From CANLBN01 sp050633525 (GTDB lineage: Bacteria; Pseudomonadota; Gammaproteobacteria; Pseudomonadales; Cellvibrionaceae): a stretch of DNA of 64,000 nt. Where the stretch lies: NCBI GenBank assembly GCA_050633525.1, contig JBOEGR010000021.1, positions 1-64,000 of the forward strand, written 5' to 3'. Positions 52,841 through 61,888 of the stretch are shown one piece after another. Under the pieces are notes generated by a model. That model was not told the origin of the DNA. It saw only the letters and a program-made list of their open reading frames with translations, and did no database searches. The number at the start of each line of letters is the position of its first letter. Position 1 is the stretch's first letter. The translations under genes were made by a program, and so were the position numbers.

Positions 52841-54559
52841 ATGGAACGCATGTACAAATACGGTATATTAACGCTGCTTTTTTTCTTCGGTGTTAGCGTA
52901 TCACTACAAAGCTTTTCACAAGATAAAGACCCTTCAGTTGATGAAGGTTTATCTGTAGTAGAAGAACCTTTAACCCAAGAACAACAAAAAACAATAGAGA
53001 TAAGAGAAAAAACATTAGAAGAAATAGCGCAGCCCTTAGCAGGAGCGAAATTAAAGGATGTTGCTAAGATTGTAGACGAATTAGAGAATAAAGGTGGAGA
53101 AGAAATATTGCCTTTATTTCAAGCTTTAGTTGGCGGTAATCTCTACTATGAAAGAGAATCAAAACGTTTAGTTGAGGCAAAAAAACGAGAAGATAAACGT
53201 TTTGATATTGAGGGTGTGTTTGATAAAGATCCTGTCAGTATTGCCGATAAGAAAGCAATCAGGAAAGTGAAAACGAATAATCGGCTAAGGTCGGGCCTTA
53301 GGAATAAAATTTCACGTATTCAACTGTTTAGTAAAAAGCCAGACGCACGAAAAGAAGCAGTTGCTAATTTATTGGGTGATTTGGATTCAGAAAATATTGC
53401 ATTGTTGATTCAAGCGCAGCAACTTGAAAAAAATAAAAAAGTATTAAGAGCAATTAATAGCGCACTGGCCGTATCGCAATTAAAAAGTAATGATGCTCAG
53501 GCTAGATTGTCAGCAATTAATACTTTGTCTGGGAATCTAGAACCTATTGTTCGTAATGAGTTGTTGGTTCTGTTGGAAAAAAATGACGATGGCAGTTATA
53601 AAGAAAGCAATAGAGCGGTCATTAATGCAGCCGAGAAAGCAGTCGCCAGTATTGATGGCAGCATAAAATTTTATGGTTATATAGAGACCTTGTTTTTTGG
53701 TCTTAGTCTGGGGTCAGTTTTACTGTTAGTTGCCGCAGGTCTAGCCATTACCTTCGGTGTGATGGGAGTCATTAATATGGCTCACGGTGAAATGATTATG
53801 TTAGGTGCTTATACTACCTATGTTATTCAATTGTTAATGCCTAACAATATCGCCCTGTCTATTTTAATTGCTATACCGGCCGCTTTTATCGTGTCAGCGA
53901 GTGTGGGCATTTTAATTGAACGAGGTGTTATTCAATTCTTAAAAGGCCGACCTTTAGAAACCTTGTTGGCCACTTTTGGTATTAGTTTGATTCTGCAGCA
54001 GTTAGTACGCTCTATCTTTTCGCCTTTAAACAGGCAGGTAGCAACACCAGAATTTATGAGCGGTGCGATGGAAATTAATCCTATCTTCTCTATCACTTAC
54101 AATCGTCTGTATATTTTATTATTCGCTTTAATCGTCTTTTTTGTTTTACAGCTGATTTTGAAAAAAACCTCGCTGGGTTTAAATGTAAGAGCAGTATCTC
54201 AGAATCGTGATATGGCAAAGTGTATGGGGATTCGAACAGAGTGGGTTGATGCGATGACCTTTGGTTTGGGCTCGGGTATTGCGGGCCTTGCTGGCGTTGC
54301 TTTAAGTCAAATTACTAATGTGGGGCCTAATTTAGGGCAGGCCTATATTATCGATTCATTTATGGTGGTTGTCTTTGGTGGGGTAGGTAATTTATGGGGT
54401 ACATTGGTGGGTGGTTTCTCGCTGGGTGTCTTGAATAAATTCTTAGAGCCAGCAACAGGCGCAGTATTGGCCAATATTATCGTCTTAGTAGGTATTATTT
54501 TGTTTATTCAAAAACGTCCTAAGGGACTGTTTCCGCAAAAAGGGAGGTCTGCAGAATGA
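52841..54559 (+). CDS. urtB: Urea ABC transporter permease UrtB
   Basis: 572 residues. A signal-like helix (YGILTLLFFFGVSVSLQSF), ~250 residues of polar helical repeats (HEAT-like: SRIQLFSKKPDARKEAVANLLGDLDSENIALLIQAQ), then a LivH-type permease (~280-570: GLSLGSVLLLVAAGLAITFGVMGVINMAHGEMIMLGAYTTY ... GVGNLWGTLVGGF). The periplasmic N-terminal extension is known in many UrtB proteins. Overlaps urtC by 4 bp (ATGA). Confidence 0.95.
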   Translation: MERMYKYGILTLLFFFGVSVSLQSFSQDKDPSVDEGLSVVEEPLTQEQQKTIEIREKTLEEIAQPLAGAKLKDVAKIVDELENKGGEEILPLFQALVGGNLYYERESKRLVEAKKREDKRFDIEGVFDKDPVSIADKKAIRKVKTNNRLRSGLRNKISRIQLFSKKPDARKEAVANLLGDLDSENIALLIQAQQLEKNKKVLRAINSALAVSQLKSNDAQARLSAINTLSGNLEPIVRNELLVLLEKNDDGSYKESNRAVINAAEKAVASIDGSIKFYGYIETLFFGLSLGSVLLLVAAGLAITFGVMGVINMAHGEMIMLGAYTTYVIQLLMPNNIALSILIAIPAAFIVSASVGILIERGVIQFLKGRPLETLLATFGISLILQQLVRSIFSPLNRQVATPEFMSGAMEINPIFSITYNRLYILLFALIVFFVLQLILKKTSLGLNVRAVSQNRDMAKCMGIRTEWVDAMTFGLGSGIAGLAGVALSQITNVGPNLGQAYIIDSFMVVVFGGVGNLWGTLVGGFSLGVLNKFLEPATGAVLANIIVLVGIILFIQKRPKGLFPQKGRSAE

Positions 54560-55722
54560 GCATGATGTCTACAGCCTTACCTTATTTAAATGGCCAAGAC
54601 CGTCAGCATTTTTTATTGTCTGATAAAGGTGGTCAGTGGTTTTTAGGTCTATTAGGTATTGCCACATTATGTGTAATGGTCGGTAATTTATTGATCCCTC
54701 AAGATTCTGCCCTTCACATCAGTACCTATACCGTTACCTTATTTGGTAAATATTTATGTTTTGCCTTATTGGCCCTGTCGGTCGATGTGATTTGGGGTTA
54801 TTGCGGTATTTTGAGTTTAGGGCACGGCGCTTTCTTTGCTCTAGGTGGCTACGGTATGGGTATGTATCTCATGCGACAAATTGGTGACCGCGGTGTTTAT
54901 GGTAATCCTATCCTGCCTGATTTTATGGTCTTCTTAAACTGGAAAGAGTTGCCTTGGTTCTGGCATGGCTTTGATCAGTTTTGGTTTGCCATGATTATGG
55001 TGGCATTGATTCCCGGTATATTGGCTTTTGTATTTGGTTGGTTGGCTTTTCGTTCACGTGTTACCGGTGTTTACTTGTCTATCATGACGCAAGCCTTAAC
55101 CTATGCTTTGTTGTTAGCTTTTTTCCGCAATGAAATGGGTTTTGGTGGTAATAATGGTTTAACTGACTTTAAAGATATTATTGGTTTTGATTTGCAGGCA
55201 GATAGTACGCGAGTGGCTTTATTTGTGATTACTGCGATGACACTGGCTTTTGCTTACTTAGTTAGCCGTGCATTATTACAGTCAAAATTTGGCCGTGTGA
55301 TTGTATCGATTCGTGACGCCGAAGCACGAACTCGTTTTCTAGGTTATAAAACAGAAAACTATAAAGTATGGTTGTTTGTCTACTCGGCTATATTGGCCGC
55401 TATTGCGGGCGCGCTATATGTCCCTCAGGTGGGTATTATTAATCCCGGTGAATTTGCACCGCTCAATTCAATTGAGGTCGTAGTGTGGGTAGCTGTGGGT
55501 GGTCGTGGGACTTTGTACGGCGCTATTGTGGGTGCTCTGTTGGTTAATTTTGCAAAAACACGTTTCACCGCTATTTTTCCAGAAGCATGGTTATTTGCCC
55601 TCGGTGGTTTGTTTGTTTTCGTGACTATTTTTCTACCTAAAGGTGTTGTGGGTTTAATTAGCTTACGTAAACAAAAAAAAGCGTCCTCTTTAAACGATGA
55701 AAAAGAGGAGGGACAGGCATGA
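54556..55722 (+). CDS. urtC: Urea ABC transporter permease UrtC
   Basis: 388 residues. LivM-type permease with ~10 helices; family stretches LSVDVIWGYCGILSLGHGAFFALGGYGMGMYLMR, GNNGLTDFKDIIGFD and WVAVGGRGTLYGAIVGALLVNFAKT. Overlaps both urtB and urtD by ATGA, so the three are translationally coupled. Confidence 0.96.
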   Translation: MSMMSTALPYLNGQDRQHFLLSDKGGQWFLGLLGIATLCVMVGNLLIPQDSALHISTYTVTLFGKYLCFALLALSVDVIWGYCGILSLGHGAFFALGGYGMGMYLMRQIGDRGVYGNPILPDFMVFLNWKELPWFWHGFDQFWFAMIMVALIPGILAFVFGWLAFRSRVTGVYLSIMTQALTYALLLAFFRNEMGFGGNNGLTDFKDIIGFDLQADSTRVALFVITAMTLAFAYLVSRALLQSKFGRVIVSIRDAEARTRFLGYKTENYKVWLFVYSAILAAIAGALYVPQVGIINPGEFAPLNSIEVVVWVAVGGRGTLYGAIVGALLVNFAKTRFTAIFPEAWLFALGGLFVFVTIFLPKGVVGLISLRKQKKASSLNDEKEEGQA

Positions 55723-56564
55723 GTCAGATTAGTGAGATAAAACATAATCTTCGAGAAACATGGCGCCGTGATCAAGTGTGGTCTCGCTTCGCGGATAATG
55801 TGGCGCCAACGGTCAATGTTGATAAAAATATTATCTTATATATTGAAGGTTTAAGTGTGAGCTTTGACGGCTTCAAAGCCTTAAATGACCTCAATCTTTA
55901 TGTGAATGACGGTGAATTACGTTGCGTGATCGGTGCTAATGGCGCAGGTAAAACCACATTTATGGATGTGATTACCGGTAAAACACCTTGCGACTCTGGC
56001 TCTGCATACTTTGGGCAAACGATAAGCTTGCTCGATAAAACAGAATCAGAAGTGGCGCAGTTGGGCATTGGTCGAAAATTTCAAAAGCCCACCGTATTTG
56101 AAGCCTTAGACGTTTACTCTAATTTAGAATTAGCACTTAAAACACAAAAAGCAATTTGGCCGACTATTTTTTCTAAGTTAAATGGTGAGCAGCGTGATCG
56201 TATAGATGAAGTCTTAACGATTATCGGTTTAAAAGATCAAGTAGCTTATTTAGCTGGAGCCCTATCTCATGGTCAAAAGCAGTGGTTAGAAATTGGTATG
56301 CTATTAGTTGCTGATCCAAGGTTGTTGTTAGTTGATGAACCCGTTGCCGGAATGACTGCGCAGGAAACCGAGCACACAGCAGAATTGTTAACGTCACTTG
56401 CAGGTGCACATACGGTCGTTGTCGTTGAGCACGATATGGAATTTGTTAGAAGTATAGCCAAGCATGTGACTGTATTGGATCAAGGTTCGGTTTTAGCGGA
56501 AGGAACGATGGATGAGATACAAAGTAATGCAGATGTTAGGCGCGTCTACCTAGGCGAAGAGTAA
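55719..56564 (+). CDS. urtD: Urea ABC transporter ATPase UrtD
   Basis: 281 residues. ABC ATPase: Walker A GANGAGKTTF, Q-loop region FQKPTVFEAL, signature LSHGQKQWLEIGMLL, Walker B LLLVDEPVAGM, switch His in VVEHDMEFV. The N-terminal ~40 residues precede the ATPase core. The stop TAA overlaps the left end of a MITE-like element inserted between urtD and urtE. Confidence 0.95.
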   Translation: MSQISEIKHNLRETWRRDQVWSRFADNVAPTVNVDKNIILYIEGLSVSFDGFKALNDLNLYVNDGELRCVIGANGAGKTTFMDVITGKTPCDSGSAYFGQTISLLDKTESEVAQLGIGRKFQKPTVFEALDVYSNLELALKTQKAIWPTIFSKLNGEQRDRIDEVLTIIGLKDQVAYLAGALSHGQKQWLEIGMLLVADPRLLLVDEPVAGMTAQETEHTAELLTSLAGAHTVVVVEHDMEFVRSIAKHVTVLDQGSVLAEGTMDEIQSNADVRRVYLGEE

Positions 56565-56722
56565 AATGCTTCCGTAGCAATGCTAGTTTGGCTTTATGCA
56601 GCGTTAAAAGTTTACTCTCTCAGTCACTTATGATTATAAGCTCCTTCGTTGCGTGAACTTTCTAGGTGCCCTTGGGGTATGCCTTGCCTAAAACCAAACT
56701 AGCATCACTACAAAAGCATTTT
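56563..56722. mobile_element. MITE-like element with ~29-bp terminal inverted repeats
   Basis: The left end (56563-56591, AAAATGCTT...GCTAGTTTGG) matches the reverse complement of the right end (56694-56722) at 25 of 29 positions; similarity continues a further ~10 bp inward. The element is 160 bp with no coding capacity. It fills most of the 198-bp urtD-urtE gap, whereas urtB/C/D overlap. The urtD stop codon uses its first bases. No transposase is nearby. Confidence 0.8.
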
Positions 56723-56762
56723 CAATATTACTTGAAGTGAAAAACAAGATTGGAAAAAATAA

Positions 56763-57458
56763 ATGATTAAATTTGAAGGTATTAATCAGCTGTATGGCGG
56801 CTCGCAGATATTGTGGGATTTGAACCTTGATATTGAACAGGGTGCCTGTGTGTGTCTGATGGGGCGTAATGGGGTGGGTAAAACGACCCTATTAAAATGC
56901 TTGATGGGTTTGTTGCCTGTTGCAAGTGGTGGTATTCATGTGGATGGTGAAAAAATTAATGGTAAAACCGCTGAAGCTCGCCCCTATTTAGGCGTAGGTT
57001 ATGTTCCGCAGGGCCGAGATATATTTCCGCAACTAAGCGTTGAAGAAAATTTGCGCTTAGGTTTACCCTGCCGTAAAGACGGTAAGAAAGAGATTCCTGA
57101 AAAAATCTATGAGCTGTTTCCTGTTTTAAAAGAAATGTTAGACCGCCGCGGTGGCGACTTGTCCGGCGGCCAGCAGCAGCAGCTAGCCATTGGCAGAGCC
57201 TTGGTGATTGAGCCAAAGATATTAATACTGGATGAGCCTAATGAAGGTATCCAGCCTAATGTGGTTCAGCAAATAGGTAATGTCATCACCCGTTTAAACG
57301 AGGACGAGGGCATGACGGTGCTGCTCGTTGAACAAAAATTAAACTTTGCACGTAAGGTGGGCAAAGAATTTCGTCTAATGGAAAAAGGGCGTATAGTGGC
57401 TAGTGATAAGATGTCGAAGCTATCGGATGAGCTGATTAAGCAGTATTTGGCTGTTTAA
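56763..57458 (+). CDS. urtE: Urea ABC transporter ATPase UrtE
   Basis: 231 residues. Second ABC ATPase of the urea importer: Walker A GRNGVGKTTLL, GYVPQGRDIFPQLSVEENLRLG, signature LSGGQQQQLAIGRALV, Walker B ILILDEPNEGIQP, switch region LLVEQKLNFA. LivF type. Separated from urtD by a MITE-like insertion, so coupling to urtD translation is lost. Confidence 0.95.
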   Translation: MIKFEGINQLYGGSQILWDLNLDIEQGACVCLMGRNGVGKTTLLKCLMGLLPVASGGIHVDGEKINGKTAEARPYLGVGYVPQGRDIFPQLSVEENLRLGLPCRKDGKKEIPEKIYELFPVLKEMLDRRGGDLSGGQQQQLAIGRALVIEPKILILDEPNEGIQPNVVQQIGNVITRLNEDEGMTVLLVEQKLNFARKVGKEFRLMEKGRIVASDKMSKLSDELIKQYLAV

Positions 57459-57542
57459 TCATTGATGTAGTCCATCGATTTTATACGGCATCCTATAGTG
57501 TTTAGGCACTTTTGATTAAACGTAAAAAATAAAGGACATCTA

Positions 57543-58160
57543 GTGGAAAGCTATCTTATATTCTTTTTCATCGCTGTTATTACTATTTTAAGCCCAGGTC
57601 CAGGCGTTATTCTAACTTTAACAAATACGATTCGTTTTGGCGTTTCAGGTGCGCTAGGGGGGATTCTAGGTATCGCATCAGGAACGTTCATTGTTGCAGC
57701 AGTATCTGCAACTAGTTTGGGTATTTTACTCGCAACATCTGCGCTAGCCTTTTCAATAATGAAATATATTGGTGCCGCTTATTTGTTTTATTTGGGTGTT
57801 AAATTATGGCGTACTCCTGCAGCTAAAATTGATGCGCAGCAAACAAATAAAAAGAATAAAAAATTACAGTTTTTTGAAGGCATTACATTGCAGCTAACGA
57901 ATCCTAAAGCCGTATTTTTCTTTATTTCTATTTTTCCTCAATTTATTGACTTTGCATCTGATTATCAATTTCAATTTGTGCTATTGGTCTCAACCTATAG
58001 CCTGTTAGTTGTGTTTATTCATATTATTTATGCATCACTTGCGAGCAAAGCGAGAGTTTGGTTGAGCTCGGAAGCTGGTGGACGTCGAGTGAATAAATTA
58101 GGTGGTGGTACTTTTATGTGCTTTGGTGTTGGTTTGGCGTCAGCAAGTAAATCAGGTTAA
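57543..58160 (+). CDS. LysE/RhtB-family amino acid exporter
   Basis: 205 residues from GTG 57543 (AAAGGA 6 nt upstream). Six hydrophobic helices with the family signature LSPGPGVILTLTNTIRFGVSGALGGILG near the N-terminus and ITLQLTNPKAVFFFISIFPQF in the middle. Inner-membrane exporter; substrate not predictable. It lies between urtE and ureD, only 9 bp before ureD, so it is read with the urease operon; an odd passenger there. Confidence 0.9.
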   Translation: MESYLIFFFIAVITILSPGPGVILTLTNTIRFGVSGALGGILGIASGTFIVAAVSATSLGILLATSALAFSIMKYIGAAYLFYLGVKLWRTPAAKIDAQQTNKKNKKLQFFEGITLQLTNPKAVFFFISIFPQFIDFASDYQFQFVLLVSTYSLLVVFIHIIYASLASKARVWLSSEAGGRRVNKLGGGTFMCFGVGLASASKSG

Positions 58161-58169
58161 TAGTACGAT

Positions 58170-59084
58170 ATGCCGGAAGTAGTCAACATTGTTCCAAGTG
58201 TAGCCCAAGATAATTGGCATTGGCGTGCAGATTTAGAGCTTATATTATCAAATAATATGAGAGGTACGCGTTTAACGCGCAACCGCCACACTGGCCCTTT
58301 GTATGTACAAAAACCGTTTTATCCTGAGGGCCGTGATTGTGCTCACATCTATTTGTTACATCCGCCGGGTGGATTGGTATCAGGTGATGCTCTGACTGTT
58401 GATGTCACACTAAAGCAAAATACGCATGCTGTCATTACCACGCCGGGTGCAGCGCGAATGTACAAAGCGCGCAAAGCATCGCCAGTGCAAAAACAAAAAA
58501 ATTATTTGCAGGTTCATGATAATGCTGTTCTCGAATGGTTCCCTATGGAGGCGATTGTTTATAATGGTGCAGCCGCAGAATTAGAAACTACGATCGCTTT
58601 AGGTGATGATAGCCAGTGTATGGCATGGGAAATTACTTGTTTTGGTTTATCCGCTAGCGAGGAGCCTTTTAATCAAGGATACTTTAAACAAGCTTATCGT
58701 ATTGAGAAAAAAGGTCTTCCTGTTTTTATTGATAGATTAGATTATCACGCTGAAAACCGTACCCTATTTGAAGGTAAGGCTGGAATACAAGCGAATACTG
58801 TGAGCGGTTTTTTTATAGCGGGTCCTTTTTCTGAAGATACGAATACCGAGAAAAAAGAGTGTATCGCCGATGAGTCACGTGAGCTGATTAAAAGCATGAA
58901 TAGCATAGCCTCCGATAATTTAGTCTCACAGTTGTCAGTAACTTGGGTTGATGATTTTTGTGTGGTGCGTTATCTGGGTCAAAGTGCGTATACCTGCCGC
59001 AAAGCATTTACTTTATTATGGAAGCAGCTGCGCCCTGAGTTAATTAGTAAAGAAGCGGTAGAGCCGCGTATATGGGCTACATAA
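58170..59084 (+). CDS. ureD: Urease accessory protein UreD
   Basis: 304 residues. Scaffold for nickel delivery to apo-urease. Family stretches: RGTRLTRNRHTGPLYVQKPFYPEG, HIYLLHPPGGLVSGDALTV, TTPGAARMYKA, LEWFPMEAIVYNGA. C-terminus RAFTLLWKQLRP-like (KAFTLLWKQLRPELI). First gene of ureDABCEFG. Confidence 0.96.
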   Translation: MPEVVNIVPSVAQDNWHWRADLELILSNNMRGTRLTRNRHTGPLYVQKPFYPEGRDCAHIYLLHPPGGLVSGDALTVDVTLKQNTHAVITTPGAARMYKARKASPVQKQKNYLQVHDNAVLEWFPMEAIVYNGAAAELETTIALGDDSQCMAWEITCFGLSASEEPFNQGYFKQAYRIEKKGLPVFIDRLDYHAENRTLFEGKAGIQANTVSGFFIAGPFSEDTNTEKKECIADESRELIKSMNSIASDNLVSQLSVTWVDDFCVVRYLGQSAYTCRKAFTLLWKQLRPELISKEAVEPRIWAT

Positions 59085-59096
59085 CTAAAAAATGGT

Positions 59097-59182
59097 AAAA
59101 AATGGGGTCAGAGTAAATTTTTCTTTCAGTTTTTAAATAGAATAACTATGTATGTAAAAAGTTTACTCTGACCCCATTTTTT
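59097..59182. repeat. Urease-operon palindrome 1 (ureD-ureA)
   Basis: Arm AAAAAATGGGGTCAGAGTAAA (first 20 of 21 conserved; 59097-59117) is perfectly complementary to 59162-59182. About 44 nt separate the arms. A partial second copy of AAAAAATGG precedes the left arm (59088-59095). REP-like; same core as three other palindromes downstream. Confidence 0.88.
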
Positions 59183-59212
59183 AGTTAGTAGGTTGATTAA
59201 AAAGGTGAAACA

Positions 59213-59515
59213 ATGGATTTACTTCCAAGAGAAAAAGACAAATTATTAGTTGTTACGGCAGCCCTATTAGCAGAGCGCCGTTTAAATCGAGGTTTGAAAT
59301 TAAACTATCCTGAAACCATTGCGTATCTGACTTTGGAAATAATGGAAGGTGCGCGTGATGGAAAAACCGTTGCCGAATTGATGAGCTATGGAAAAGAAAT
59401 ATTAAGTGCTGATCAAGTGATGGAAGGTGTTGCCGATTTAGTGCATGAAGTTCAAGTCGAGGCAACGTTCCCGGATGGAACTAAATTGGTCACAGTGCAT
59501 AACCCAATAAACTAA
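59213..59515 (+). CDS. ureA: Urease gamma subunit
   Basis: 100 residues, the standard size. MDLLPREKDKLLVVTAALLAERRL, LNYPETIAYLTLEIMEGARDGKTVAELMSYG and the C-terminal PEIVHEVQVEATFPDGTKLVTVHNPI-type end. Structural subunit of cytosolic urease. Flanked on both sides by palindromic repeats. Confidence 0.98.
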   Translation: MDLLPREKDKLLVVTAALLAERRLNRGLKLNYPETIAYLTLEIMEGARDGKTVAELMSYGKEILSADQVMEGVADLVHEVQVEATFPDGTKLVTVHNPIN

Positions 59516-59527
59516 CAAAGAAAAAGA

Positions 59528-59652
59528 ACGTAAAATTGGGGTCATAAAATTGGGGTCAGAGTAAATTTTTCTTTGGCTTATTAAGCTTCCCTACTTATCA
59601 AGTGAAAAGTTTACTCTGACCCCAATTTTATGCTCTGACCCCAGTTTCACGT
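59528..59652. repeat. Urease-operon palindrome 2 (ureA-ureB), nested
   Basis: Inner arms 59545-59565 and 59610-59630 (TAAAATTGGGGTCAGAGTAA core) are perfectly complementary. Each is flanked outside by a second partial copy of the motif (TAAAATTGGGGTCA at 59531-59544; CTCTGACCCCAGTTTCAC at 59633-59650), so the palindrome is duplicated on both arms. It begins about 12 bp after ureA. Confidence 0.88.
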
Positions 59653-59683
59653 CTTTCATTCCTAACGATTGAGGAAGAAAAGC

Positions 59684-60049
59684 ATGTCATTTATTCCCGG
59701 TGAGTTAATCGTCGATAAGGGCGAGATTGCTTTAAATGAAGGTCGAGAGACAATATCTGTTCGTGTCGAAAATAGCGGCGATCGCCCTGTGCAAGTAGGT
59801 TCGCACTACCATTTTTATGAAACGAACCCCGCATTAAAATTCGATCGTGATTTAACGAAAGGCTTCCGCCTTAATATTGCATCCGGTACTGCCGTACGTT
59901 TTGAGCCGGGCCAAGATCGTGAAGTAGAACTCGTTGCCTATGCCGGCGACCGCATTGTGTACGGATTTCGAGGTGATGTGATGGGTAAGTTAGATGTTCC
60001 TAAATTAGATGCTCCTGAGTTAGATAATAATGGGGAGACTCACTCATGA
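59684..60049 (+). CDS. ureB: Urease beta subunit
   Basis: 121 residues from ATG 59684 (GAGGAAG upstream); an extension to 59669 is unnecessary. FIPGELIVDKGEIALNEGRETISVRVENSGDRPVQVGSHYHFYETNPAL and FEPGQDREVELVAYAGDRIVYGFRG are family hallmarks. The C-terminal tail (KLDVPKLDAPELDNNGETHS) is acidic. Overlaps ureC by 4 bp (ATGA). Confidence 0.97.
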   Translation: MSFIPGELIVDKGEIALNEGRETISVRVENSGDRPVQVGSHYHFYETNPALKFDRDLTKGFRLNIASGTAVRFEPGQDREVELVAYAGDRIVYGFRGDVMGKLDVPKLDAPELDNNGETHS

Positions 60050-61746
60050 AAATGGATAAACTAGCTTATGCACAAATGTTTGGTCCAACAACGGGGGACC
60101 GTGTACGCCTAGGTGATACGGCACTCTTAATCGAGATCGAAAAAGATTACACTCTTTACGGCGACGAAGTTAAATTCGGCGGCGGTAAAGTCATCCGTGA
60201 TGGCATGGGCCAGAGTCAACGTGCAGCAAATGAAGTGGCCGATGTGGTCATTACCAATGCCACCATTCTTGACCACTGGGGAATCGTTAAAGCCGATGTG
60301 GGTATTAAAGAAGGTCGCATTATGGGCATCGGTAAAGCCGGTAACCCCGATGTGCAAGACAATGTCACCATTATTGTTGGCCCCGGTACCGAAGTGATTG
60401 CAGGTGAAGGCCAAATTTTAACGGCGGGCGGTGTCGACTCTCATATTCATTTTATTTGTCCTCAACAAATTGAAGAAGCGTTAATGTCCGGTGTGACAAC
60501 CATGATAGGTGGTGGCACCGGCCCTGCAACTGGCACTAATGCAACAACCTGTACGCCGGGGCCGTGGAATATGGGCAAGATGTTGCAAGCAACAGAAACC
60601 ATGCCGATGAATTTAGGTTTTTTAGGTAAAGGCAATGCGAGTTTACCTTTACCTTTAGAAGAACAGTTAGAAGCGGGTGCCTGTGGTTTAAAATTACATG
60701 AAGATTGGGGAACAACCCCAGCTAGTATTGATAACTGTTTAAGTGTTGCAGAAAAATACGATGTGCAAGTGGCTATTCATACCGATACCTTAAATGAATC
60801 GGGTTTTGTTAACGATACTCTAGATGCGTTTAAGGGACGAACCATTCATACCTACCACACCGAAGGTGCTGGTGGTGGCCATGCGCCTGATATTATTACC
60901 GCCTGTGGTGAACCTAACGTACTGCCTTCATCTACCAATCCAACGCGACCTTATACCGTCAACACAGTAGATGAGCATTTAGATATGTTGATGGTTTGCC
61001 ATCATCTCGATACTAGTATCCCTGAAGATGTTGCCTTTGCAGACTCGCGCATTCGAAAAGAAACCATTGCGGCCGAAGATATTTTTCATGACCTCGGTGC
61101 TTTCAGTATGATCGCATCCGATTCGCAAGCCATGGGTCGCGTTGGTGAAGTGGTTACGCGCACATGGCAAACTGCACACAAAATGAAAGTACAACGTGGG
61201 CCTTTGCCGGAAGACAGTGAGCGTAACGATAACTTTCGTGCAAAACGGTATATCGCAAAATATACGATCAACCCGTCTATTACACACGGAGTCGATCACG
61301 AAGTTGGCTCGATCGAAGTGGGTAAGTTAGCTGATTTAGTGTTATGGAAGCCTGCCTTCTTTGGTATTAAACCCGCCATGATTATTAAAGGTGGCTTTAT
61401 TGTAGCTGCTCAAATGGGTGACCCAAACGCCTCTATACCAACACCGCAGCCGGTACATTACCGTTATATGTTTGGTGCGTTCGGAGACGCACCCCGACAT
61501 ACCTCAGTCACCTTTGCGAGCCAAGCCGCGGTAGATGCGAATATCAATGCGCGTTTTGATTTACAGCGGCGTTTAGTGAGTTGTCGTAACACCAGAAACA
61601 TTACCAAAAGCGATATGATTCATAACGCTTACATGCCAAAGGTAACTGTCGACCCGCAAACTTATGAAGTACGAGCGGATGGCGATTTGCTGACCTGTGA
61701 GCCGGCAATCGAATTGCCTCTATCACAGTTATACAGCCTTTTTTAA
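60046..61746 (+). CDS. ureC: Urease alpha (catalytic) subunit
   Basis: 566 residues. All nickel-site residues are visible: His133 and His135 in DSHIHFICP, the carbamylated Lys216 in CGLKLHEDWG, His245 in AIHTDTLNES, His271 in HTYHTEGAGGGHAPD, and Asp359 in ASDSQAMGR; the active-site flap has Cys318/His319 in MVCHHLD. It hydrolyses urea to ammonia and carbamate. Coupled to ureB. Confidence 0.99.
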   Translation: MKMDKLAYAQMFGPTTGDRVRLGDTALLIEIEKDYTLYGDEVKFGGGKVIRDGMGQSQRAANEVADVVITNATILDHWGIVKADVGIKEGRIMGIGKAGNPDVQDNVTIIVGPGTEVIAGEGQILTAGGVDSHIHFICPQQIEEALMSGVTTMIGGGTGPATGTNATTCTPGPWNMGKMLQATETMPMNLGFLGKGNASLPLPLEEQLEAGACGLKLHEDWGTTPASIDNCLSVAEKYDVQVAIHTDTLNESGFVNDTLDAFKGRTIHTYHTEGAGGGHAPDIITACGEPNVLPSSTNPTRPYTVNTVDEHLDMLMVCHHLDTSIPEDVAFADSRIRKETIAAEDIFHDLGAFSMIASDSQAMGRVGEVVTRTWQTAHKMKVQRGPLPEDSERNDNFRAKRYIAKYTINPSITHGVDHEVGSIEVGKLADLVLWKPAFFGIKPAMIIKGGFIVAAQMGDPNASIPTPQPVHYRYMFGAFGDAPRHTSVTFASQAAVDANINARFDLQRRLVSCRNTRNITKSDMIHNAYMPKVTVDPQTYEVRADGDLLTCEPAIELPLSQLYSLF

Positions 61747-61754
61747 GAAAAATG

Positions 61755-61845
61755 TAGAAAAATGGGGTCAGAGTAAATTTTTCTTTGGATGAATTCTCAG
61801 ATTTTACTTACGGAGTGAAAATTTTACTCTGACCCCATTTTTCTA
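61755..61845. repeat. Urease-operon palindrome 3 (ureC-ureE)
   Basis: Arms 61755-61777 and 61823-61845, 23 bp, perfectly complementary (core TGGGGTCAGAGTAAA). The ~45-nt centre is unlike those of the other copies apart from TTTTTCTTTGG after the left arm. It begins 9 bp after the ureC stop. Confidence 0.88.
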
Positions 61846-61888
61846 TTTTTAGTAAAATAGAAAAGCAAAACAGAAAAGTAGAAAATAT

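Noticed and set aside
56600..56630. The MITE centre contains AAAAGTTTACTCT, like the right arm of the urease palindromes.
   Set aside because: The match ends after 13 bp, before the diagnostic GACCCC core, and the terminal repeats are unrelated; treated as chance.
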